Below are positions 53,815-63,095 of a stretch of 64,000 bases of DNA, piece after piece. Positions within the stretch are counted from its first letter, which is position 1. Every line of letters begins with the position of its first letter. Location of the stretch: contig OZ004582.1 of NCBI GenBank assembly GCA_963924555.1, positions 3,348,001-3,412,000 on the forward strand. The letters are read 5' to 3'. A program made the translations under genes and the position numbers. The notes under the pieces were generated by a model, which saw nothing but the letters and a program-made list of their open reading frames with translations, made no database searches and was not told where the DNA came from. This DNA is from Crambe crambe (taxonomy: Eukaryota > Porifera > Demospongiae > Poecilosclerida > Crambeidae).

Positions 53815-54068
53815 TGTTGGGATGCCTCTTCAAGTCCTCCCAACAAAGGACACAAAGACCTAGCTACACCTTGTCATAATTATTTATTTATAGAACAGGA
53901 CATTACAAGCTAACTAAGCCACACCCACTTGATTTACAATTTAAACACTATGTGTCATTCAGTTCTGTTAGTTGTCGTAATATTCAAGATTTGAAAACTA
54001 TTAAACTCATCTCCTTGCAACGCAACTCACGCTTGGACTAGCGTAACTGGTGCTCAGGCATCTGTCTA
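53815..54068 (+). repeat. 3-prime LTR, lacking its last 8 bases
   Basis: Starts TGTTGGGATGCC and ends CATCTGTCTA; the GCCCAACA seen at the end of the 5-prime LTR is missing. Relative to that LTR it has a 10-base insertion (ACGCTTGGAC) and three substitutions. Confidence 0.88.
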
Positions 54069-54374
54069 ATATACAGCACCAAGTATTGACATATTCCGTA
54101 TTCGAGGTTCCCATGTTCTTTTCCTATAGGAGGCTAGTGCAAGTTTGGGTTTACCGATTAATGATCGTTTCGTAGGTGCTACTATGCATGAAATTATTTC
54201 ATAAAACCGTTTAGGACGACCAACATGAATCATTGGATACAACTTTTTAAACTCTGAAAATAAGATCTCCTCATCATTCGGACTTTTACGTTCAGTTTCT
54301 TCAAATAAATCAATTAGTTCACCATAGGTCGGTCTTAACGATGCTGATCTGGTTGAAATAGCCATAGTATTTTA
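54069..54374 (-). pseudogene. First coding exon of the gene split by the retrotransposon
   Basis: After a TTTAATATATTTCAG acceptor the minus strand has an ATG at 54365 and reads MAISTRSASLRPTYGELIDL, FEETERKSPNDEEILFSEFK, KLYPMIHVGRPKRFYEIISC, with ALASYRKRTWEPRIRNMSIL at the element boundary. Continuation across the element is QPRYWTLIAASTSDSASSQK at 48700. A 5-prime UTR intron is implied by the acceptor. Function unknown. Confidence 0.6.
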
Positions 54375-55000
54375 CCTGAAATATATTAAAACCACAGATA
54401 GCTCCAATCAAGGTTTGCTCAACATCATCACAAATTTTTGATGAGGTACATTAATTAGAAACCCCTATAGCACACATACACTACAGGAAATAGAGATTTC
54501 TGACACTAAATTAGCCCAGCCAGATGTTAAAATATACTGAACCCCGACCGAAACAGGTATATGAGTAGCTTACATCCCCCCTACCTTAAAGATACTGTGA
54601 GGGATTAACTCGGGTAAAATCTTCAGATTCCAGGACTAGCTCACTACCTCTTGGTCAGTACACTGGAGCCTGCTACAGGTAGCTGAGGCGGTTCAGCTGG
54701 CCTAAATGAAACAAATTTTACACCGTTACAGCCGGTGCAGGCCCTTTTTAAAAATCAAAAAAAATGCTGAAATTGCAAAATGACGTCATAGTTATTGTGC
54801 GGTAAGACTTCAACAGCCACAGCGCTGCATCATATGTTCAAAGCGAGTTTTTATGGAAGCTAGAGAATAATACTAGCTAGGTTTACATGCTGCAACAGTT
54901 GTTTAGTAATATCTTGAAAATTGATTTTTCACTTTAGCAACCCTCATAGGTACCCTGAAGGAGACATGCCGAAGATCGTGCCTTCTTAAAAATAGCATCC
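54375..55000. other. Gap without gene
   Basis: No recognisable coding frame. AT-rich with a few short GC-rich patches; no repeat recognised before the dispersed repeat at 55001. Confidence 0.35.
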
Positions 55001-55206
55001 ATCATAGTAGCTGGCAGCGCTCCAAGCCGTTCAGTCCTTAAGCTGGCTTGCTTGTGAGGGGATAAACTTACTTAGCATTGCTACTTGGCAACGAGGGTCA
55101 AAGGTCAGGCCTAAATTAAAGGTAGGCTAGGCTGCTATATAATCGTCTTCTAGTGGTTCTTCACCAGACTACCATTTCGAGGAAGAAGCTGACATGTCAC
55201 GAAGTA
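55001..55206 (+). repeat. Dispersed TATA-bearing repeat, copy 1
   Basis: Matches 58201-58371 from ATAGTAGCTGGCAGCGC, through CAGTCCTTAAGCTGGCTTGC and GAGGGTCAAAGGTCAGG, to GACATGTC. Compared with copy 2 it has extra bases near 55085 and a roughly 35-base insertion after the TATA-like box. Confidence 0.75.
55136..55142 (+). promoter_or_regulatory. TATA-like box within the repeat
   Basis: TATATAA about 50 bases before the ATG at 55194. The same box lies at 58331-58337 in copy 2, about 25 bases before a similar ATGTC. Promoter role is inference. Confidence 0.4.
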
Positions 55207-55436
55207 CTGTATGTGATCCCCCACCTGTGCCACTAGTTTACAAGGTCCCGGAACACACGATTTGGCATTCCATCTTATCTACAAGTCAGTTGCCCGAATG
55301 TAGAACACAAATTGATGCAATAAAAACCTGCATCTATTCAAGAACAGCCTCAAGTTTACACAGATTTTGTATCTTTCATTGGACAGCCGACTTGCAATCA
55401 TCACGACTTACAATCGTCCTTGCAATCTTTCCCTGA
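55194..55436 (+). CDS. Short ORF downstream of TATA-like box, unknown
   Basis: MSRSTVCDPPPVPLVYKVPE opens 80 codons, with HTIWHSILSTSQLPECRTQI following. It begins at the ATGTCACG that both repeat copies share (ATGTCGTG in copy 2, where a stop follows after three codons). It may be a first exon leading into the repeated units downstream. No family recognised. Confidence 0.3.
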   Translation: MSRSTVCDPPPVPLVYKVPEHTIWHSILSTSQLPECRTQIDAIKTCIYSRTASSLHRFCIFHWTADLQSSRLTIVLAIFP

Positions 55437-55584
55437 AGGAGACACGGTAGTTCCGCTAAAGAAAACGATTTGTTTGCGTTCCCTCTTTTGGTAGTTAAGC
55501 GAGAGCTATGTTCTCTTTCTGTTATCTCGACGAATGGCTGTAAATTGTTACAATTACTTGCTACTCGCCTGGCTTTCACTGAGT

Positions 55585-56135
55585 CTCCTGCCTGCTGTGG
55601 CTCCTGTTTTGCCTGCGTGGGACTGTTCTTGTCAGTCTCCTGACCTGTAAGTGTTCAACCATAGCTAGATACACCATAACTAACACAGTCATAATTGCTA
55701 GATACTATTGAAATATTTCATTGTGTAATAGCTGTCACTGAGTCTCCCCCGCTTCTGCCTGCTGTGGCTCCTGTTTGCCTGCGTGGGACTGTTCCTTCGT
55801 CATATATTGTCAGTCTCCTGACCTGTAAATGTTCAACTGTAGCTAGACAGAACAAGCTACACAGGCAAAACGGTCACAATTGCTAGACACTCTTGAATTG
55901 AAATATTTCATTGTGTAATAGCTGTCACCGAGTCTCCCTTCTGCTCCTGTTCCTATTTGCCTGCTGCCTGCTGTGGGACTTTGTCAGTCTCCTGATAGCT
56001 GGATAGAACAAGCTACACCACAACTAATAGTTATTGTGTAATAGCTGTCAGTTCTCCTGTTTGTCTGCTGTGAGACTGTTCCCTCGTCGGTTTGTTTCAG
56101 TTGTCGGTCTCCTGACCCATATGCGTAAGTGTTCA
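55585..56135 (+). repeat. Tandem array of exon-like units, about 120-190 bp each, four copies
   Basis: Each unit carries an AT-rich lead ending TTGTGTAATAG (acceptor-like), then GCTGTCACTGAGTCTCC, a CTGCCTGCTGTGGCTCC, GCGTGGGACTGTTC core and GTCAGTCTCCTGACC followed by TGTAAGTGTTCAA (donor-like). Copies start near 55585, 55730, 55920 and 56040; the second to fourth keep the TAG acceptor, and donors are clearest in copies one, two and four. The second unit is open in one frame (VTESPPLLPAVAPVCLRGTV). Unit lengths are not all multiples of three. Confidence 0.65.
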
Positions 56136-57043
56136 AACCCAAAAAGACCAACCTCCATAGCGACATGAAATTCGAATACAGGTCGTATATGCACAGGTAC
56201 TTGTCACAAGTAATCAAATTTTTAAATATTGATAAACTTCGTGAAGTGTGAACTTGACAAACTTCGTGAAGTGTTAGTTCTCATTCTTAATTTTGTGTTT
56301 TGTTGGAAGTCTAACAAGTTTGGTTGATAAACTTCGTTGTTTGGTTTTGTTTGAGTCTATACAAAATGCTGTCAATGATATTGTGGTTAGGTGCTAAAGC
56401 CAAGTATGTCGCATTTCCTAGGGGCTAGGGCTAGGGCTAGGGACTTGTATAGGTATCTCCTAATGATTATAACTCAAAAGGGATTCTATGAAATTACATA
56501 TGTATAACATACTGATAATATGTTTGAAATTCTTCGAATTCTGTCAAGTAATTAAAGAAGTATAGGTTAGATCACGACAGTGAGTGACTAGAGGTTTACA
56601 ATAGATACAGAGTAGTCACTCACTGGAGTGATCTAACTGACTTAGACAATAGCATAAACTGTGTATAGTCTTATGACAACCACAGGTCTCTATGTGGAAC
56701 CACAGGTCTCTAACTGTGACACATAGATACCTGGCCTAGCAAGTGGTTACTACATGATATAGTGCCTCATTACATCAAAAAATTGTCTAACTCCTATTGG
56801 TGATTTGCAAGCACATTACATGTACAAGGTCATTCCAAAAAATTGCAAGTATATATAATTATAACCTTGGTAAATTTCTGAAAATTGAAGGTTCAAATGC
56901 AATGCACCCGATTTCTGCTGATGGCTAATTGGCAAGGCTGCTATAGCTAGCTATAGCTATAATTCCATCTCCAATCTTCTGTCCACCTTCTGCATAACTT
57001 TAACAAACTGCAAACTGGCTATAGCCAATGTAACTTACCTATG
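56136..57043. other. Gap with several small repeats
   Basis: GATAAACTTCGTGAAGTG is repeated at about 56229 and 56252 with a third partial at 56323; (GGGCTA)n lies near 56423-56446; ACCACAGGTCTCTA is duplicated near 56680-56712; CTATAGCTAG runs near 56940. No gene. Confidence 0.5.
56566..56637. repeat. 25-bp stem hairpin with 22-base loop
   Basis: GTTAGATCAC-GAC-AGTGAGTGACTA at 56566-56590 pairs with its complement at 56613-56637, interrupted only by a 3-base mismatch. No flanking gene or terminal motif. It could be a miniature element or a hairpin RNA source. Confidence 0.7.
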
Positions 57044-57125
57044 GTTGGACTATCAGAAATGGAAACATCAGCTATAGCTATTTAGTTGGACTATCAGAAA
57101 TGGAAACATCAGCTATAGCTATTTA
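57044..57125. repeat. Tandem duplication of a 41-bp unit
   Basis: GTTGGACTATCAGAAATGGA followed by AACATCAGCTATAGCTATTT and A occurs twice in a row with no visible difference. Recent duplication. Confidence 0.85.
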
Positions 57126-57155
57126 AACTGAAACTGGCTATAGCCAAGAACTTAC

Positions 57156-57278
57156 GTAGGGGTACACGGTTGGAAAGAGTCATGCTTCCTGGGCCCTCAA
57201 GAAGAGGCTTTCTCCTCGGTGGTTCAATTTGAGGCTGATCTCCTGGCTCTTCGGTCTCTGGTAGCCAGTCGATGGCTC
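57156..57278 (-). CDS. Clean 123-bp internal exon, Pro/Glu-rich
   Basis: Between TTTTTGTATATAG and GTAAGTTC the minus strand has one open frame of exactly 41 codon lengths: AIDWLPETEEPGDQPQIEPP, RRKPLLEGPGSMTLSNRVPL. Strong splice sites, length divisible by three and balanced codon use argue for a real exon of a gene whose other exons I could not place (the minus strand either side is non-coding for several hundred bases). Composition suggests a disordered linker. Confidence 0.5.
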
Positions 57279-58200
57279 CTATATACAAAAATGTGGCTAG
57301 AGCTACCCCCCACAGTGGCAGTTAATCTAATGTAACTAAATATATAGGAAAGCTGTAGCAGGGTCACATTCAAAGACAAGATGCAAATTGGACCGAGTCT
57401 GCACAATTGGTATAACTACAGTAGAGCCATCAAGTTAGAAGATTGAGTCGACGATTGCTATTCAGATAGGAATAAGGGCCATCTGTGGTAGTGTGATAGG
57501 GTCATCCAGACAACAAAAATTAATTATAAGGTGGTTTTTTGGTATCCTATAATAACAAAGGGTCAATTGAATAAACATTACAGAGTCATCTTTTACAAAG
57601 TCTTATGGCGTAATAATTAGGACATGATGTGGCTGGGTGGTAACCTCTCAGGTCTTAATCCTTAATCCTTAATCAGGGGGGAAAAATAGTAGCAGCAACC
57701 ACCAATGCAAATAAAGTAATCTTGCATAGCCATGGCCAACTTTCTGTTAGCTGTTAATGTAAATCACTTAAATCACCCTTCCTGGACGAGATTATAATAT
57801 GCAGGACTGCAATCACTGATCACATGAAGAATACTGTAATTAGTTTATAATATTTTCTCTAGCAAAGTATTCCCAGATGCAGACATGTCTGCCAATGCTG
57901 TCTCTGCCAATTTAATGGAAACGAGATTAAAAATCAAAGAAGAGATTACTGTCACAGTAATTCACTCATTTCTCTCGAGTATTAATCTGTGATTTGGCTG
58001 ATTTAAGATTCTAACCACATTTCCATGGGAGCCCTCCTCCTTATGACTGAAATCCCCCAACTGAAAAGAATGACCAGTAGATAGCTATACTAAAGCAGGC
58101 ATGGTAGTACAGAACCTCAGGGCACCACTTATACCACTGGACAGCATTTCACACACCAATTAAGGTTGCAGCCAATGAGCCTATGAAATCTATCATCAAT
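57279..58200. other. Gap, probably intronic or intergenic
   Basis: No recognised repeat or coding frame. TTAATCCTTAATC is duplicated near 57657-57672. Confidence 0.35.
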
Positions 58201-58371
58201 ACATAGTAGCTGGCAGCGCCCCAGTTCAAACCGAGCTGTTCAGTCCTTAAGCTGGCTTGCCTGTGAGGGGATAAATTTACTACTAGTGAGGGTCAAAGGT
58301 CAGGTCCAAATTAAAGGTAGGCTAGGCTGCTATATAATCTTCTTCTAGTGACAGACATGTCGTGAAATACT
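58201..58371 (+). repeat. Dispersed TATA-bearing repeat, copy 2
   Basis: Counterpart of 55001-55206, with TATATAA at 58331-58337. It lies directly downstream (in RT direction) of the truncated non-LTR RT, so it may mark the truncation point. Confidence 0.7.
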
Positions 58372-58442
58372 GATCCGAGCGAGGAACCCTCAACAAACAG
58401 GTCTGTTCGATCTCTATAAGTGTTGATGAGGATTGTGGCTAT

Positions 58443-59510
58443 TCAGGGACATAGATGCCTGATATTATGTAGAGCGGCCTGGCGGTTGAGTGAATTAAAC
58501 ACATTGCTGGCATCTACAAATAAGATGGCTTCTGTGGATTCATTTGAGAATGTTTCCCTTGCAGCATGGACTGCAGCTTCAGTACCTGCAATTTGCCCAG
58601 CACATAGCTGAAGAGAGCCAGCAGCATCTTGAATGTCCCCCCTAGTGATGGATAAGATGGCTTTGGCGATGATTCTTCTTGATGTTTCACACACTCCTAT
58701 CGGACGGACTCCTGGATGTTTATTGAGGGCAATCAGTCGACAGGCGAGGAAAGGTGAGAGGCCCCTAGGGTCCACGTAGGTGGTACTGAGACGTCTGGCC
58801 ATCAAGGCTAGGGAGAGGCATGTTTAAACGAGGTGCAGAGTCTTCTCCACTCCTTGGCATCTAAGCCGGAAGGTCCAGCAGCACCTGATGTACGGAGGGC
58901 AGCAGATCGAATTTTGGCTGCATCTAGAGTTTCAAAAACAACAGGATGTATGTCTACTGGCTCTGCCATTCCTTGAGGGAGAGCATTGGCTGGGGCTGGT
59001 TGACTGGGTGGGTGTTTGCTTTTTAACACCTCCAGAACAGTCATCATTGGTAGAGGGTACTGTGTCATTGGGAAGTAAAACATCATGTGTGCCCTGGTTG
59101 CACAATATTTGTAGGGCAGATTTGGTTTTCCCCTCAAACATAAGGTTTGCAAAAGACCTGGCAAGCCGTGGGTCATCGCTACGGGGTCTTTTGTACTTAG
59201 GGAGTCGTTGTTGTAAAGTTCTCCCTTCACTCACTAGAGCATCGAAATCCCCTTCTTTCCAATGCTTCATGCGACGTTCCATACATGAGATGTGATCCTT
59301 TGGTTTAGACTTTTGGTGTGATCTTTGTAAAATTAATAGCTTTCATAGCAATACTCTCCATAGCCGTGCCATCAGCATATGCCTTGAATAAGCGGGAGAG
59401 CTCCGAAACGAATGAATTCCCAGCATTCCCAGTAGGTAGAGGGAAAAGATTCCTTCTCCAATGCATGACCTCACTATAGATCGAAGATATTGAGTCTATA
59501 GCAAAAGTAC
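58443..59510 (-). pseudogene. Non-LTR retrotransposon-like RT polyprotein, truncated
   Basis: The minus strand runs from about 59500: SEVMHWRRNLFPLPTGNAGN, SFVSELSRLFKAYADGTAME; then MERRMKHWKEGDFDALVSEG, DDPRLARSFANLMFEGKTKS (58932-59282); KIRSAALRTSGAAGPSGLDA, KEWRRLCTSFKHAS (58808-58900); and RRLSTTYVDPRGLSPFLACR, LIALNKHPGVRPIGVCETSR, RIIAKAILSI, then ILFVDASNVFNSLNRQAALH with the first catalytic Asp (58443-58800). GVRPIGxxExxRRIxxKA and FxDAxNAFNxxNR are typical of a non-LTR RT-like family abundant in sponges and cnidarians. The YxDD half is missing. Two frameshifts lie near 58935 and 58806. Confidence 0.78.
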
Positions 59511-61287
59511 ACTGCAGTACTTGGCTTCTGGGTGATCTTTTCTCAGCTGTTGAATTTATTCTTCCAGTAGTAGTTCATTTCCAGACTTAGTCAGTTGCTA
59601 GAGGTAGGGTTACATGAATGACTAAACACATACAAAAGAAAGCTTCCTTCTCCTTCCTTTCTTGCTATATACCACGCGGTTACATTTAAATCAATGATGT
59701 AATCCATAACGCGGAACTACGTGAAAGATTACGGGTCAAGACTAAAGAAGAGGAAATGAAGTAATCAATGATTTAACTTCCTCCTGAGGCAAAGAATTTC
59801 AGCGCGCGTGTAACTTGTGATCGTTTAGAATTTGGCTTCGGGCCTAGTACCAATCTACTCCCCGAGGTATGAACTACCACGCTATGTAAATAACTCAATT
59901 TTAAATTTTGCGCGATATTCCCCTTTTTTCCAAATCCTGTCACATCTTAGAGCTGACTTTTTTGTTCTGACAAGAGCTTCGAAGAGATCGAGTCATGGCA
60001 ACTACGTGTTACACATGTGTGTTATGTTTAATGGCTTCTTGTATAGTTGACTGTATAGAGCAGTTATGGTAATTACAGCAACTAGTTTTCTGAGAAAATT
60101 TAACCTATGGAGGTTCAGAGCACCATCACACTTTCTGATTGCTCTTACACCTATAACCATGTTTTATTGTTTGTTGGTTTTTTGTTTTTGTTTTGTTATT
60201 GTTGTTGTTTTGGGGAGGGGGGGCTTTAACATTTCTAATTGATTGCATCATCAATTGTAGCACTTATAATTTAAAATTGTATACTCTTGATTTGTCACCA
60301 GTACAACTCCTTTATAAATCATAACTAACTTACTGATAGAGACTCCAGCGAGACTCTAATCTCCACTCTGGAAAATTTCTAACTATATTAAGTTTATCTG
60401 CCCACTTATTAAATGACACTCTCACCTGCAGTATTTTCACTGGGCTCAACACTGGCTGCTTCCATACCAGACAAACAGACATCGTAAGGAAAGATCCAGC
60501 AGTTGGTATGCATATACAGGAGGAGCATTTAAGGTATGATGGAGGAGGGTACTTGCAAGTTCTGTGAAACAAATTTCTTGCACTACCTGAGTAACCTTTT
60601 TGTTTTGCTAACAAAGAACTCCATAGTGGTATTCAGAACATAGCTAAGTGGCCAGAACTTCCAAGTTTATAATAATTATTATAGCTTATAGGGTATAATC
60701 AGTAGTACAGGCATTATACAGGGCTCACAGTAACACTCTATCATTCAGTTTTAAATGTATAGGAAATATTGGGACAAAGGCAAAAAATGATTATAAAGAA
60801 ATTGTCCTGTTATTAGGAGTAATACCCACTGAATTGACCTTTAATTGGAACTTGTTAACCCTTAGCGCATGCACGAGACATATGTGTATCTATTACACTG
60901 CCAGTAGCAATCAGAACGCTTTTCAGCCTTAATGACATCTAGATGATACTCTCCAGTGTTTAAATTGAGCCAAAAAGAAGCTCTGTAATTATAACATAGC
61001 CTATACTCCATATAATGCACACTCTGTGCTGCCGATCATTACCTACTTAATCTGATGTGTGAGGCTACAAGGTGAGCTGATCTGCACCTATGTAGTGCTG
61101 TAGAGCAACAGAATAGTAAGCTGGAGGGAGTGTCTTTGACGGTGTTGCTCATCATAGTGATAAGCAATTAGCTAGCTTGCTACTAAGTTCTACAAGCAGC
61201 AGGATAATTAGAATGTGGACTCTGTAGTAGAGACATGAAATTGCTTTATTAATGATTGAAATGATATATATATATATATATACATCA
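59511..61287. other. Long gap, little recognisable
   Basis: A minus ORF at 60330-60614 overlaps a possible exon ending at CTGCAG before GTGAGAG near 60425 (frame LSGMEAASVEPSENTA), without a recognised family. G-rich and (TTG)n-like stretches lie near 60175-60225, and a (TA)n run at 61261-61283. No other feature. Confidence 0.3.
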
Positions 61288-62064
61288 GTGGAGTTTGTGA
61301 TTCGCTTCCTCCTCAATTACTTTGAGATTCATGGGTTACTCTTACATTGAAGCAGCTAAAGATGACCCCTGTGTTCACGCTGTGTCCTATCCCACCTTTT
61401 GCCAACTCTGGAGGACACAACTTCCTTCTCTTCTTTTGATGCGACCGATGACAGACTTGTGCTGGACGTGTCAAAAGAATAGTACAGCAATTCTTCGTTG
61501 TGCAAACTGGCCTGAAAATGAGAAGTCGGATGTACTAAAGGCTGCAGAAGAGCACCTTCGGATTGTCCAGATTGAGCGGTCGTTTTACAAGACAACTTGT
61601 GACGATTGCAAGCAGAAGATCCATGCTCACTTCACAGATGCAGATAACATCTTCAAGCCACCTCCCCCTTGTCACAATCAGCAGTGATAGTGTATGTGAA
61701 ACTGCACTCAGATACCACCGAGAAGCGATTTGTGCTGCTGAAAGGTTCCTGGTCACCAAGTTCTGATGATCTACCACCTATAATCACCCCAAATGGTCTA
61801 TCGACGGAACGACAGTGGTACTTATTTGATCACATACGGGAGTTTTGTCCTGAGCAGGACCGCGACGTAACCTGTCCAGAGCCGACTGTTCCCAAGCCCA
61901 GAAGTAGAGCAGGCACTCCAGAAGTCAACCACGACCCTTCCACACTTCCTTCTCATGCTGCTGAGGATAATCCTGTTCCTCCATCCACAAAAAAGCCTCG
62001 TCTCTGTGGTACCTGCAAGAGAGAGGGCCATAACAGTCGGACATGTCCAGACAGGGAGCATTAG
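61288..62064 (+). pseudogene. Transposon-associated protein with C-terminal zinc knuckle
   Basis: It reads EFVIRFLLNYFEIHGLLL (61290-61345), then after a shift HAVSYPTFCQLWRTQLPSLL, RPMTDLCWTCQKNSTAILR, KAAEEHLRIVQIERSFYKTT, a CxxC pair and FKPPPP to a stop at 61685. A second frame from about 61690 reads LPPIITPNGLSTERQWYLFD, HIREFCPEQDRDVTC, then a Pro/Ser-rich linker and RLCGTCKREGHNSRTC, a CCHC knuckle, to a stop at 62064. The family is a multi-copy uncharacterised animal protein in which a central domain of about 200 residues separates the two halves; that domain is deleted here. Confidence 0.6.
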
Positions 62065-62089
62065 CAGAGTTGTTGGCAGTTTTTTATTT

Positions 62090-62350
62090 TCATCATGCGC
62101 CTGGACAGTCCAGACATGCACCTAACATCTTTTAAGTACATACTTTTATACCTTATCTACTCTTCTATCACAGTCCAGGTATACACCACACATGTGCAAC
62201 TCACAATTCTTATATATTTATCGTGCTTTTAAGTACATGCATACCTTTAATTCTCTCTAACATGCACCTGGACAGTCCAGGTATGCACCACACATACAAC
62301 TTTTGTATCTATCGTGCTTTTAAGTACATGCCTTTACATGCCCTTATTTC
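62090..62350. repeat. Tandem repeat, about 115-125 bp unit, two to three copies
   Basis: CACCTGGACAGTCCAGGTAT, GCACCACACAT and ATCGTGCTTTTAAGTACATG recur in order. Within each unit GGACAGTCC/CCAGG makes a short palindrome. Confidence 0.65.
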
Positions 62351-63095
62351 TCTCTATCTCGGTGTGAGCAGGGTGGTAGGGTGGGGGGCCAGCAAAGCAG
62401 TGTCACTTTTTCACGACAGTGCTGGCTATCACCCATAGCATTCTTTAAGACCAATTTCTTGAAATATGTAATGGGTGCAAGAACACTGCACCATCCTACA
62501 TCAACGATGAAACTAATTGCCCCACAAGCTCACACCAAGAATCTCCATTTGCTATTAAAACTTACAAGCCCTTGTAGACTGACTGGTTTGAAGCTTGTTA
62601 GCTTTTAGCCCAGCTATTTGAAAGTAAATAGGTACAAAACAGAATTCTTCAATAGCTGTCAAGCCTGGCATTCATCTTTACACACAGTTAAAACTGCTCT
62701 TCTTCCCCAAGTATGCTGAAATGAAGTTTATTCACATGATACTTCTGTTTTGACTTTAACTTCCTAACGCTTTCATTAGCGAGTCCAAAGGAAAAAATGA
62801 TATCGAAGCATACAAGTTATAATCATTATTTTTTATGCTCAAAAGAAACTTACACCTTCTAGTAATAGAATGATATGCTACAGGCCTGCTTTGCTTGGAA
62901 ATCGGGACCTAAAATAATCAGGAAATTAATACGTTACGTACCCACTTTTTGACGATCTAGTTATTAAAAAAACGGCACCGTAAACATCTACAGTTTATGC
63001 CACAAAAACTCGAAGAAAACACCAAAAAAACAAACTAAAAAATGCAAAATGTAGCTCAAGCTTTCCTGTTTTTTAAAAAAAAAACTATTTATCAG
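62351..63095. other. Gap, probable 3-prime flank of the right-edge gene
   Basis: No coding frame or repeat recognised. Poly-T/poly-A rich near 63070-63085, just downstream of the minus-strand stop at 63096. Confidence 0.35.

Larger units (their letters stand above)
48703..54068 (+). mobile_element. LTR retrotransposon, Ty3/gypsy with integrase before RT (Gmr1-like)
   Basis: Two LTRs (48703-48954 and 53815-54068) frame gag, a CCHC knuckle, protease, integrase, RT and the start of RNase H, followed by a polypurine tract. RT and integrase sequences are gypsy-type, yet integrase (51530-52510) lies upstream of RT (52930-53350). Elements with this layout were described as Gmr1-like gypsy elements, originally from deuterostomes. 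The LTRs differ by three substitutions and one 10-bp indel over about 244 aligned bases, so insertion is recent on genomic time scales, although the coding region already has stops and shifts. It is inserted in an exon of a minus-strand gene. A target duplication is not visible because the 3-prime LTR lacks its last 8 bases. Confidence 0.9.

Noticed and set aside
53688-53879. Plus ORF crossing from RNase H end into the 3-prime LTR
   Set aside because: It is a run-on from the truncated RNase H region through the polypurine tract; the shared LTR part also gives the end of the ORF at 48456-48767.
57224-57406. 60-codon minus ORF
   Set aside because: It is in the wrong frame relative to the clean 57156-57278 exon and crosses its acceptor.
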